The notes under the pieces are model-generated. The model made no database searches. It saw nothing but the letters and a program-made list of their open reading frames with translations, and was not told the origin of the DNA. A stretch of DNA of 9,895 bases, from positions 1 to 9,895 of the forward strand of contig JAIQGB010000126.1 in assembly GCA_020072905.1 (NCBI GenBank), in the 5' to 3' direction. The position numbers were made by a program, and so were the translations under genes. This DNA comes from Terriglobia bacterium (GTDB taxonomy: Bacteria; Acidobacteriota; Terriglobia; UBA7540). Every line of letters begins with the position of its first letter. The first letter of the stretch is position 1. Below are positions 1 through 6,594 of this stretch, piece after piece.

Positions 1-9
1 GCTTGGCTT

Positions 10-48
10 GTCACTTGTCACCGCTTTTGGGATGTCGACGCGCCGACA
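10..48. repeat. Intergenic repeat element copy 1: two heptamers plus 16-bp near-palindrome
   Basis: Two GTCACTT/GTCACCG heptamers (10-23) are followed by the near-palindrome TGTCGACGCGCCGACA at 33-48, which has one mismatched pair. The arrangement matches the element at 6560-6610, where GTCACTC heptamers precede the same palindrome. It lies 3' of the minus-strand SDR gene that ends at 93. The left side is cut by the window edge, so the array may be longer. No AAGT-N3-ACTT hairpin is seen on its right, unlike the other two copies. Function unknown; 49-92 shows nothing else clear. Confidence 0.6.
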
Positions 49-92
49 TGCGGATGCGGTGAGGAATGGCGAGTGGCCAAGACGCGAGCCGG

Positions 93-725
93 TCAGCGGG
101 GGTGTCCGATAAAGGGTGTCGCGTGGATGTAGCGGTTGGCCGCTAGTTCGTCCAGAACAAATCGTGCAACCTCGGCGGGCGAAACTCGCCTGAGCACTGT
201 GTTCCCGACATTCGTCGCGACCTGGATTTCTTCCCGACCTGCGCCCGGGCGGAAGGGGGCAGGACGGACTATGGTCCAATCCAGATCGGTGTTTCGAATG
301 ATCGCCTCCTGCACCTCTTTATCCAGGTATTGGTTCTTCGTGAAGAGGGGATAGATGATGTGGTCATAGAGAAAGCCGCCGTGGCCTCGGGTCTCGCCGG
401 CGCCGACCCCGGTAATCGCGATTAGACGTCGGACTCCGTGCTGGTGCATGGCCGCAACCAATATGCGCGTGGATTCTGAAAAGAGCGTTGTGGACCGGGT
501 TGTCGAGACTCCCAGGGAGTGAATGACGCCATCCTGACCTGCAACTGCGTTGGCGATGGCCGTGCCGTCCAATGCATCCCCCCTGAGGATATGAATGCGG
601 TCCCCGAAGGCGCTCAGTTTCTCGGGGTCGCGCACCAGGGCTGTTAGCATGCACCCTCGCAAGATCCCATCTGCGACGATGTGACGGCCGACTCGTCCCG
701 TTGCCCCGAGAATTAGGACCCTCAT
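93..725 (-). CDS. Atypical SDR / NmrA-like NAD(P)-binding protein
   Basis: A 210-residue protein with an N-terminal Rossmann fold. The glycine-rich dinucleotide loop GATGRVG is at residues 7-13. A basic residue follows strand 2 (R32 in VRDP), which suggests NADP(H) preference, and an acidic turn GDALD is at 49-53. The segment DLDWTIVRPAPF (147-158) is typical of atypical SDRs of the NmrA / biliverdin-reductase-B-like / 'NAD(P)H-binding' group. The classical Tyr-x-x-x-Lys catalytic pair is not evident, so it may be an oxidoreductase of unknown substrate or a redox-sensing protein. Length is normal for the group. No signal peptide is seen, so it is probably cytoplasmic. The start is fixed by an AGGAGG ribosome site 9 nt upstream. 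It follows the LptF-LptG gene after 21 bp on the same strand, so co-transcription is likely. The substrate cannot be inferred. Confidence 0.88.
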   Translation of the reverse strand: MRVLILGATGRVGRHIVADGILRGCMLTALVRDPEKLSAFGDRIHILRGDALDGTAIANAVAGQDGVIHSLGVSTTRSTTLFSESTRILVAAMHQHGVRRLIAITGVGAGETRGHGGFLYDHIIYPLFTKNQYLDKEVQEAIIRNTDLDWTIVRPAPFRPGAGREEIQVATNVGNTVLRRVSPAEVARFVLDELAANRYIHATPFIGHPR

Positions 726-734
726 ATCAATAGA

Positions 735-740
735 CCTCCT
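735..740 (-). promoter_or_regulatory. Strong Shine-Dalgarno site of the SDR gene
   Basis: On the minus strand the sequence reads AGGAGG, a perfect match to the anti-SD core, 9 nt before the ATG at 725. It lies in the 21-bp gap after the permease stop codon. It confirms the start, and suggests independent, efficient translation within a shared transcript. Confidence 0.85.
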
Positions 741-746
741 GAGTTG

Positions 747-3062
747 CTAGGTTCTGACGCGCAAGAGCAGATAGACCCCGCCCAGCCCGAAGAGGATGTC
801 CGGCGACCAAGCGGCGACGATGGGAGGAAGCTGGCTGAGGTTTCCCATGGCCTCAAAGAGGCTGGAGACCGACCAGTAGATGATCGCGATCCCGATGCTC
901 AGGGCCACGCCGGAGAGCGCGCCCTTGGCGCCGATGGTGAGCGAGAAAGGAATCCCGATCAGGGCCACCACGAAGGCGATGAGTGGGAAGGAGAACTTGC
1001 GGTAAAACTGCACGGACAGTCGCACCACGTCGAACCCACTCTGCGCCAGTTCGTTGATATAGCGCCGCAACTCCCAGGCGCTCATCTGGGCGGAGGGTTT
1101 CACCTCTTTCTTGAAGTACTGCGGTTCCTCGCTTACTTCATCGAACTTCGCCACAGAAAAAGGCATGTAGGCCGTGACGCGGGGACCCTCCAGGTCGCGC
1201 ACCCAGCCGTTCTCGAGCACCCAGCCGCGGAGGGGCGGCTCCCAGATGGCCCGGCTGGCGTAAATGCGCCGTTTCATGTGAAAGGTCTGGGGGTCGAATT
1301 CGAAGACGGACAAGTCGGCGAAAACGTCGCGGTCCGGGTCGAAGTAGCGGTAGTTATAAATGCGCGCGCCTTGCCCGAAAATCCACTGCCGGTCGGGGCG
1401 GTAGTAGGTTTGCGCGGGCTTGCCTTTGATCTGGTTGCGTAAAGCGTCCTGGCGCTGGTTGGTCTGGGGCAGGTAGTAGTCACCCAGAACATACATGGCT
1501 ACGCTGAGGAGGCCCGCGGCCATCAGGATGGGGAGCGAGGCGCGGTAGACACTGATTCCCGCCGATTTCATGGCCGTGACTTGGTTGGATTTGGTGAGCA
1601 GTCCGAAGTTGATCAGCGTCGCGACCAAGATGCTCAGTGGCAACATCAGGTAGACGATCTGGGGAGTGAGGAAGCGGTAGTAGTCGAAAACCACTTTGAG
1701 CGAGATGTGATTGCGGACGATATCGCCCAGGAGTTGGAAGAAATCGAAGATCATATAGATGCCCGTGAAGGCTACCAAGAGCAGGGCAAGGTAGAAGAGC
1801 CAGCCACGGATGACGTAGAGGTCCAGAATCTGGAAGAAGCGTTCACCCGGCGCACGGGGGTCCGGGGCGATTGTCGCGGGCGAAGGTGTCACGCCTTGGG
1901 GAGTCTGGGGGCGGCGATGGCGCCACCTTCGCCAGGTATCCTCGATCCAATCCTGAATAACGTGGAGGCGCATGCGCACGCGGCGCAGGTGCAGGAGCAT
2001 CAGGGCGCCCGTCGCACCGAAGGCCGCATTGGCGAGCCACAGCCCGATGGCCGGTGCGATGCGCCCTTGCTTGGCGAATCCCAGCCCGAAAGCCATAAGG
2101 ATGTAGTAGACAAAGACGAGGAGGATCGTAAGGACCACCCCCACCGCCTTCCCGCGCTTGCGCGTGGAAAGGCCGAGAGGGATTCCCACAAGCACCAGGA
2201 CCAACGAAGCAAAGGGCAGGGCAAAGCGGTAATGGAGTTCGACTAGGGCCGCTTGGCGCTTTGCTGGGTTGTGCGTATCTTCAAGTAATTCTTTAAGTCC
2301 CAGCGCGGGTGGCGCATGCCACTCGGTAACCGATCCCTCGCCCCGACCCACCGGGATGGGAATATCCGTGTCAGTAAATGTGGCCACGGAGTAGCGCTCG
2401 GGATGCTGCGGGTCGATTTCGTGGGTGGCGCCTTGCTCGAGGTGGAGCGTCAACCGGTGCGCGTCGCGGTCGTTGACAAGCATTCCCCGTTCCGCTAACG
2501 TTACCTTGGGCGCGTCGCGCGCGGTTGTGTCGGCGATAAAAACACCACGCCAGCGCGCGCGCGAGCCGGTAACGTCCTGCAGGTAGAGTAACAGGTTCGG
2601 AAACTGTTCCACGAAAACCCGCGGCTGGATCTCATAAGGCACTTCGCTGGTCGAGACTTCCTGCTCCATGCGGTGGAGTTTGCGGAGCGATTGCGGTCCC
2701 AGGAAAAGGCTCATCCACAGGGCCAGCCCCCATCCTGCCAGGGCCATGACCATGACCGGGCGGACGAATTGCCCCATGCCAATACCCGCCGCGCGCGCGG
2801 CGATCACTTCGCCGTCTGCCGACATGCGGCTCAAGCCGATGAGCGTGCCCACTAGCACCGCCATGGGGACAGTCAGCACCAGGATGCCCGGGACGGGAAG
2901 AATGAAGAGGGTGAGGATGCTCGCCGCTTGCAGACTGTGCCGGACCACGAGCTCCAGCAGGTGGCCCGCGGGCCGGATGAAGATCACGAAGGTAAAGACC
3001 AGCAGCCCCAGTAGGGCGTGTGAGAAGATTTCCTTGAAGATGTAACGGGTCAGAATTCGCAT
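747..3062 (-). CDS. Fused LptF-LptG lipopolysaccharide export permease
   Basis: A 771-residue membrane protein made of two LptF/LptG (YjgP/YjgQ) permease units, about twice the length of either single protein. The N-terminal unit (about 1-362) has membrane segments near 12-32, 52-74, 100-121, 281-299, 307-328 and 336-357, with a periplasmic beta-rich domain at about 140-255. A basic, Pro-rich linker (about 363-405) leads to a second unit with segments near 419-441, 461-488, 509-527, 690-711, 717-737 and 750-768, and a periplasmic domain at about 540-655. The same signature occurs after the fourth helix of each half: LVGIPLGLSTRKRGKA (291-306) and LIGIPFSLTIGAKGAL (701-716). In known systems LptF and LptG form a heterodimer that, with ATPase LptB2 and LptC, extracts LPS from the inner membrane. 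Here one chain probably supplies both. No lptB, lptC or lptA is nearby. The ATG has only a weak upstream ribosome site. The gene is divergent from the GH57 gene. Confidence 0.93.
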   Translation of the reverse strand: MRILTRYIFKEIFSHALLGLLVFTFVIFIRPAGHLLELVVRHSLQAASILTLFILPVPGILVLTVPMAVLVGTLIGLSRMSADGEVIAARAAGIGMGQFVRPVMVMALAGWGLALWMSLFLGPQSLRKLHRMEQEVSTSEVPYEIQPRVFVEQFPNLLLYLQDVTGSRARWRGVFIADTTARDAPKVTLAERGMLVNDRDAHRLTLHLEQGATHEIDPQHPERYSVATFTDTDIPIPVGRGEGSVTEWHAPPALGLKELLEDTHNPAKRQAALVELHYRFALPFASLVLVLVGIPLGLSTRKRGKAVGVVLTILLVFVYYILMAFGLGFAKQGRIAPAIGLWLANAAFGATGALMLLHLRRVRMRLHVIQDWIEDTWRRWRHRRPQTPQGVTPSPATIAPDPRAPGERFFQILDLYVIRGWLFYLALLLVAFTGIYMIFDFFQLLGDIVRNHISLKVVFDYYRFLTPQIVYLMLPLSILVATLINFGLLTKSNQVTAMKSAGISVYRASLPILMAAGLLSVAMYVLGDYYLPQTNQRQDALRNQIKGKPAQTYYRPDRQWIFGQGARIYNYRYFDPDRDVFADLSVFEFDPQTFHMKRRIYASRAIWEPPLRGWVLENGWVRDLEGPRVTAYMPFSVAKFDEVSEEPQYFKKEVKPSAQMSAWELRRYINELAQSGFDVVRLSVQFYRKFSFPLIAFVVALIGIPFSLTIGAKGALSGVALSIGIAIIYWSVSSLFEAMGNLSQLPPIVAAWSPDILFGLGGVYLLLRVRT

Positions 3063-3153
3063 TGTCAGGACTTCAAAAAACCGCGCCCACTCAGCGCCTG
3101 CGTCATGCTAGCATACCGTTCCTAGAGCCGCAAAGAGACGGCCGTGGCCCAAC
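3063..3153. promoter_or_regulatory. Divergent spacer between the LPS permease and GH57 genes
   Basis: These 91 bp must carry the 5' signals of both divergent genes. They contain a perfect 10-bp palindrome ATGCTAGCAT (3105-3114) that could be an operator. It includes weak -10-like hexamers on each strand (TAGCAT on plus, TATGCT on minus), but neither has a convincing -35 box at the right distance. No strong Shine-Dalgarno sequence precedes either start. The assignment is positional only. Confidence 0.3.
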
Positions 3154-5325
3154 ATGCCTCCTACCTACGTAATGCTCCTCTGGCACATGCACCAGCCCTT
3201 CTACAAGGATCTGGCCGAGGACTTCTACGTCATGCCTTGGGTGCGCCTGCATGCGCTCAAGGATTACTACGGCATGGTGGCCATCCTCAGAGAGTTTCCC
3301 GGCGTGCATGTGACCTTCAACTTGGTCCCCTCGCTCCTTGCCCAGCTTGACGAATACGCCCGCGATGTCGCCCGGGAGGAGGAGTACGACATCGCCTTCC
3401 AGCCGGTAGAGAAGCTGACGACTGCGGCACGAGAGCAGCTTCTGGACTTCGCGTTTCACGTCAACCGTGACAACCTGTTGAACCGTTACCCGCGCTTCCG
3501 CGAGCTCTTTGAAAGGGCCCAGTCCGCCCGGCACCAGGAAGGGGCAGCGCGGCTTTTCACCTTTCAGGACTTCCTCGACCTTCAAGTACTGTCCCAGCTC
3601 GCTTGGTTCGATGAAATCTACCTGGCTGGCGACCCGGAGGTCCGAGCCGTGGTGAAGAAGTCGCGGGGCTACTCCGAGAGCGACAAGATTGTGCTGCGCA
3701 AGAAGGGAATCGAGATATTTAAAGTAGCACTTGAAGAGTACGCGGCAGCCTCCCAGCGGGGCCAGGTGGAAATCTCAACCTCGCCTTTTTATCATCCCAT
3801 CCTGCCTTTGCTCTGCGACACGGACGTGGCGGAGGAGTCGCACCCGGGCGTGAGACTGCCCCGGCGGCGGTTCAAACATCCGGAAGATGCCCGGGCGCAA
3901 TTACGCGCCTCCGTCGAACTTCACCACCGTTTCTTCGGAAGCCGCCCTCGCGGTCTCTGGCCGAGCGAGGGGAGCGTTTCCGACGAAGTGCTCAAGCTGG
4001 CCGTCCAGGAAGGATTCGAATGGACGGCGACCGACGAAGGGGTCCTCGGCCGCTCGCTGCAGATGAGCTTTTCTCGCCAAGGCGACGGCACGATGGCCGG
4101 CGGCCGCGAGCTTTATCGTCCCCATCGCTTCGTCGTCGGGGAGAATGGCATCAGCATCTTCTTCCGCGACCACCAGCTTTCCGACCTGATCGGCTTCGTG
4201 TATTCGCGCCTGGACGCGCAGGCCGCCGCCACGGACCTGCATCAGCGCATCCGCGCCGCCGGCCGGAGCACCGGGAATCGCCCGGCGGTCGTCCCCATCA
4301 TCCTGGACGGCGAAAACGCCTGGGAGTTTTTCCCCGGCAATGGGCGTGAATTCCTCCGCGCCTTTTACGGCCGACTCGCCTCCGATCCCGACCTGCGCGC
4401 GGTGACAGCGAGCGAGGCCCTGGGTGTGACCGAGCAGGGCACGCTTTCGCACGTCGTGCCGGGCTCCTGGATTGACTCCAACTTCGACGTCTGGATTGGC
4501 GCCGACGAGGATAACCGCGCCTGGGATTTGCTTTCCGAGGCGCGCGACTTCTTCGCCGCCAAATCCGGCGACCCGGGGCTCGATCCGCTGAAAGTCCGCC
4601 TGGCCGAGCAGGAGCTCTGGATCGCGGAGGGCAGCGACTGGTGCTGGTGGTACGGTCCGGAGCACTCCAGCGCCCACGACGAGGAATTCGACCTGCTCTT
4701 TCGCAAGCACGTCAGCAATATCTATCACCTGCTCGGCGGCTCCCCGCCCGATGAACTGGCCGTTCCCATCAAGCGGCCGGCTGCGAAGGCTAAGGTTGTC
4801 GCCCCCGCGGGTCGCATCGCGCCGCGCGTAGACGGCCAAGTGACGAGTTACTTTGAGTGGCTGGGGGCAGGAGTCTATTCGCCGGACTACCGCTCAAGCT
4901 CGATGCATGGCGGCGCGCGATGCCTCGAGGCGCTTTACTTTGGCCACAACGAGCGGTCGGTCTATCTGCGTCTGGATCTCGTCGAGAAGTTTCTGGAAGA
5001 ATATCCCCAGTTCGAAGTGCGGGTGAACGTGGATAGCGAAAGCCGGGTGCGTGTCCAGGCCCGGATCGAGCAGGGAAGGCTCGGCACCGTGCAGTTCTGG
5101 AAGCGCGATAAGCAGATCATGGTCCCGCTTGCCAGCGGCGATCAGCTTCAGGTGGCGTTCCAGCGCGTCTTCGAGCTCCGCCTCGATTATGCGCTGGCCG
5201 GGCTCGCGCCAGGACAGAAGACGAGTTTTCAGGTCTCTCTCTGGGCTGATGACCTGCCGCTCCAGATCATCCCCCCGGAAGGCTGGCTGACCCTTGACCT
5301 CACCGATGATCTGGTGAGTTGGTAG
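3154..5325 (+). CDS. GH57 family alpha-glucan-active glycoside hydrolase or transferase
   Basis: A 723-residue protein carrying the conserved GH57 regions in order: HMHQP (11-15), GQVEISTSPFYHP (203-215), LWPSEGS (268-274) with E272 as expected catalytic nucleophile, and ILDGENAWE (383-391) with D385 as expected acid/base. Further family-like blocks are FRDHQLSD (337-344) and SDWCWWYGPEHSS (494-506). The catalytic barrel plus helical region runs to about residue 540. After a short Lys/Ala/Pro linker, residues about 560-723 look like a beta-sandwich accessory domain. GH57 contains alpha-amylases, amylopullulanases, 4-alpha-glucanotransferases and branching enzymes; the LDGEN and WWYG blocks fit the amylopullulanase-like branch, but the exact activity is not decidable. 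There is no signal peptide, so a cytoplasmic role in glycogen or maltodextrin turnover is likely. The gene ends with tandem TAG TAG stops, and a heptamer array starts nine bases after the coding region. It stands alone on its strand. Confidence 0.9.
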   Translation: MPPTYVMLLWHMHQPFYKDLAEDFYVMPWVRLHALKDYYGMVAILREFPGVHVTFNLVPSLLAQLDEYARDVAREEEYDIAFQPVEKLTTAAREQLLDFAFHVNRDNLLNRYPRFRELFERAQSARHQEGAARLFTFQDFLDLQVLSQLAWFDEIYLAGDPEVRAVVKKSRGYSESDKIVLRKKGIEIFKVALEEYAAASQRGQVEISTSPFYHPILPLLCDTDVAEESHPGVRLPRRRFKHPEDARAQLRASVELHHRFFGSRPRGLWPSEGSVSDEVLKLAVQEGFEWTATDEGVLGRSLQMSFSRQGDGTMAGGRELYRPHRFVVGENGISIFFRDHQLSDLIGFVYSRLDAQAAATDLHQRIRAAGRSTGNRPAVVPIILDGENAWEFFPGNGREFLRAFYGRLASDPDLRAVTASEALGVTEQGTLSHVVPGSWIDSNFDVWIGADEDNRAWDLLSEARDFFAAKSGDPGLDPLKVRLAEQELWIAEGSDWCWWYGPEHSSAHDEEFDLLFRKHVSNIYHLLGGSPPDELAVPIKRPAAKAKVVAPAGRIAPRVDGQVTSYFEWLGAGVYSPDYRSSSMHGGARCLEALYFGHNERSVYLRLDLVEKFLEEYPQFEVRVNVDSESRVRVQARIEQGRLGTVQFWKRDKQIMVPLASGDQLQVAFQRVFELRLDYALAGLAPGQKTSFQVSLWADDLPLQIIPPEGWLTLDLTDDLVSW

Positions 5326-5333
5326 TAGAACGG

Positions 5334-5375
5334 AAAATCAAAAGGCAAAAGTCAAAGATCAAAAGGCAAAAATCG
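5334..5375. repeat. Heptamer tandem array, A-rich (6 units)
   Basis: Six consecutive 7-bp units: AAAATCA, AAAGGCA, AAAGTCA, AAGATCA, AAAGGCA, AAAATCG. The frame of the repeat is strict, with no indels, while the fourth to seventh bases vary. It begins nine bases after the first stop codon of the GH57 gene. It resembles in kind the short tandemly repeated heptamers (STRR) described in cyanobacterial intergenic DNA. It is not coding. Confidence 0.85.
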
Positions 5376-5386
5376 GTAAGCCTTGG

Positions 5387-5421
5387 CCCGAACCCCGAAC
5401 ACCGAGCCCCGAACCCCGAAA
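5387..5421. repeat. Heptamer tandem array, CCCGAAC type (5 units)
   Basis: Five consecutive units: CCCGAAC, CCCGAAC, ACCGAGC, CCCGAAC, CCCGAAA. The unit sequence is unrelated to the A-rich array 11 bp upstream but has the same period. It ends one base before the palindrome at 5423-5438. Confidence 0.88.
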
Positions 5422-5422
5422 C

Positions 5423-5456
5423 TGTCGGCGCGCAGACAAAACCTCAAGTAATACTT
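5423..5456. repeat. Intergenic repeat element copy 2: palindrome plus mini-hairpin
   Basis: The near-palindrome TGTCGGCGCGCAGACA (5423-5438, one mismatched pair) is followed, after 7 bases, by the small inverted repeat AAGT-AAT-ACTT (5446-5456). The same order and almost the same spacing occur at 6595-6630. It lies between the converging 3' ends of the GH57 gene and the HEAT-like protein gene. It could serve as a bidirectional 3' structure, but there is no T-tract typical of an intrinsic terminator. Confidence 0.65.
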
Positions 5457-5465
5457 TACTGCCAG

Positions 5466-5488
5466 CGCCAAGGCGAGACTGAACAGTC
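5466..5488. other. Two adjacent mini inverted repeats in a convergent gap
   Basis: CGCC-AA-GGCG (5466-5475) is followed one base later by GACTG-AA-CAGTC (5477-5488). Both are perfect inverted repeats separated by AA. Formed as RNA they would open to slightly larger loops. They sit between the palindrome element and the 3' end of the minus-strand gene, so a role in transcript ends is possible. Chance is not excluded. Nothing else is seen in 5489-5519. Confidence 0.35.
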
Positions 5489-5519
5489 AATGCCGAGGTG
5501 GCGAGGGCCAGCCGAGAAG

Positions 5520-6347
5520 TCAATGAGGGATCGGGTTCCCTCGCGCACGTTGCGTGGCCTCTGCCTTTATCTCGGGTTCCAGTTTGCGGTCCTCTGGGCT
5601 CAATCGTGAAACCACATTCTCAACACCCTCCACGCGCGCGATTCGTGCTAAGCCGTGAAGCGCAATGCCTCTCGCCACTGCCACGAAAGGTCCTTGCCGG
5701 GTGAGGCGAGCAAGAAAGGGTACAGCGACGGGGTCTTCAACATAGCTCAGGGACCTGGCGGCATCCAAGGCGGCTTCGGCATTCGTGAGCATAGCGGTCC
5801 TCGTCAGGCGCTCGCACACCTCCTCCAGGCGCTGTTCGTCTCGCTCACCAACGTCCAATGATAGCTCTTGTGAAAACTCGGCCTTTCCCACTCCCCCTGA
5901 CTTTTTGCGAATGGTCGTCACGAGCGTTATCCCGATTCCGTAATTCCCAGCTTTGCTGAACGGATACTGCTTATTGAGCAGCAATTCCTGCCAGTACGTT
6001 TCCCCGCGGCGCAACGACAGTTCGGGGAGGCGGCTCATTCCCCCTCGCGGGGGAAGGTGGGGGGCCCTAACCGTTGATCCGTCGGGCTGGATGATTGAGA
6101 GTTCGAAGTTGCTTTCACGGTCGTATCCTAAGTCGAGGGCTACGTCCTCCGCCAGGTTGTTATGGATGGAGAAGTAGGCTGTAACAGGCTCATGCAACGT
6201 CACCGATGACCTCCGCAACCCGAATAAGACGGCCACCTCCTGTGCCCCTTGGCACCACCCCCACATTGACGGGGACAAAACAAGAGTAGCCAAGAGAATC
6301 ACATAACGACCGAAACTTACGCGGAAACTGGCTCGAACGCTGGACAT
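5520..6347 (-). CDS. Exported protein with beta-sandwich domain and HEAT-like C-terminus
   Basis: A 275-residue protein of unknown function. The N-terminus has a basic stretch and a hydrophobic core (about 14-30), consistent with a Sec signal peptide ending near residue 35; a Cys at 32 lacks a proper lipobox. Residues about 36-165 look like an Ig-like beta-sandwich of the kind seen in proteins with phrases such as 'QPDGSTV', 'RGETYWQ' and 'AGNYGIGI' (88-94, 114-120, 133-140). Residues about 170-265 are helical and contain a HEAT/armadillo-like pair around DPVAVPFLARL and GIALHGLARIA (205-237). Its place is therefore periplasmic or secreted. An upstream in-frame GTG at 6359 is possible, but the GGAGG ribosome site lies 5 nt before the ATG at 6347 and overlaps that GTG, so the ATG is chosen. 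It may have been part of a larger envelope module elsewhere; no functional partner is evident here. Confidence 0.75.
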   Translation of the reverse strand: MSSVRASFRVSFGRYVILLATLVLSPSMWGWCQGAQEVAVLFGLRRSSVTLHEPVTAYFSIHNNLAEDVALDLGYDRESNFELSIIQPDGSTVRAPHLPPRGGMSRLPELSLRRGETYWQELLLNKQYPFSKAGNYGIGITLVTTIRKKSGGVGKAEFSQELSLDVGERDEQRLEEVCERLTRTAMLTNAEAALDAARSLSYVEDPVAVPFLARLTRQGPFVAVARGIALHGLARIARVEGVENVVSRLSPEDRKLEPEIKAEATQRARGNPIPH

Positions 6348-6352
6348 GGTAG

Positions 6353-6357
6353 CCTCC
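6353..6357 (-). promoter_or_regulatory. Shine-Dalgarno site deciding the start of the HEAT-like protein gene
   Basis: GGAGG on the minus strand sits 5 nt before the ATG at 6347. It overlaps the alternative GTG start at 6359, which would leave that codon without a usable site. This is the reason for shortening the reading frame by four codons. Confidence 0.75.
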
Positions 6358-6373
6358 ACTACGACAGAGGATG

Positions 6374-6419
6374 GCTGACCCTTGGCCCAACCAACGAGTT
6401 GGTCAGCAGGTAGGTTGGG
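6374..6419 (-). promoter_or_regulatory. Interleaved inverted repeats (possible pseudoknot) in the 5' leader
   Basis: Two perfect 7-bp inverted repeats are interleaved. GCTGACC (6374-6380) pairs with GGTCAGC (6401-6407), and CCCAACC (6386-6392) pairs with GGTTGGG (6413-6419). The gaps are 5, 8 and 5 nt, which is the geometry of an H-type pseudoknot. A third pairing, ACCAAC-GA-GTTGGT (6390-6403), competes with both. The block lies 17 nt upstream of the ribosome site of the HEAT-like gene, so it would be in its leader if transcription starts further upstream. Whether it folds or regulates anything is unknown. Confidence 0.4.
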
Positions 6420-6428
6420 AGCAAAGAA

Positions 6429-6449
6429 GAGTGACGAGTGACCAGTGCG
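6429..6449. repeat. Heptamer array, GAGTGAC type (3 units)
   Basis: Units GAGTGAC, GAGTGAC, CAGTGCG. The unit is the reverse complement of the GTCACTC unit repeated at 6560-6587, so the two arrays face each other across about 110 bp. Confidence 0.7.
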
Positions 6450-6452
6450 GGG

Positions 6453-6492
6453 ATTGAGCGATTGAGTGATTTAGCGATTGAGTCATTGAACT
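6453..6492. repeat. Octamer tandem array, ATTGAGYG type (5 units)
   Basis: Five consecutive 8-bp units: ATTGAGCG, ATTGAGTG, ATTTAGCG, ATTGAGTC, ATTGAACT. It starts 3 bp after the preceding heptamer array. It is the only array in the window with period 8 rather than 7. The stretch 6493-6529 after it shows nothing clear. Confidence 0.85.
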
Positions 6493-6529
6493 CGTAGGCG
6501 TGGCGCAGCCGGTTTCGCATTCGCGGCAG

Positions 6530-6550
6530 CTTCTGACTTCTGGCTTCTGA
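6530..6550. repeat. Heptamer array, CTTCTGA type (3 units)
   Basis: Units CTTCTGA, CTTCTGG, CTTCTGA, in perfect 7-bp register. It lies between the octamer array and the GTCACTC array. Confidence 0.75.
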
Positions 6551-6559
6551 ATTCCGCTC

Positions 6560-6587
6560 GTCACTCGTCACTATTCACTCGTCACTG
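6560..6587. repeat. Heptamer array, GTCACTC type (4 units)
   Basis: Units GTCACTC, GTCACTA, TTCACTC, GTCACTG. The same unit is found at 10-23 and, inverted, at 6429-6449. Seven bases separate it from the palindrome that follows, forming the left part of a composite element. Confidence 0.85.
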
Positions 6588-6594
6588 CCCTTAA

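Noticed and set aside
744..1442. Plus-strand 232-codon open frame opposite the LptF-LptG gene
   Set aside because: It is fully antisense to a gene with clear family motifs. Its translation is rich in charged and Gly residues with no domain, as expected for a shadow frame in high-GC DNA.
3901..4839. Minus-strand 312-codon open frame inside the GH57 gene
   Set aside because: It lies opposite the GH57 catalytic region, has no recognisable motif and no ribosome site. The plus strand carries all conserved GH57 blocks.
5319..5609. Plus-strand 96-codon open frame across the heptamer arrays
   Set aside because: Its first part is simply translated tandem repeats, and its second part is antisense to the exported-protein gene. 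No coding signal.
6038..6055. Strong hairpin TTCCCCC-TCGC-GGGGGAA inside the exported-protein gene
   Set aside because: It encodes LPPRGG-like residues in frame, in a loop of the predicted beta domain. It may be an inserted palindromic element, but one copy gives no support.
6429..6587. CRISPR-like repetition
   Set aside because: The units are 7-8 bp and directly abutting, without spacers. There are no cas genes in the window.
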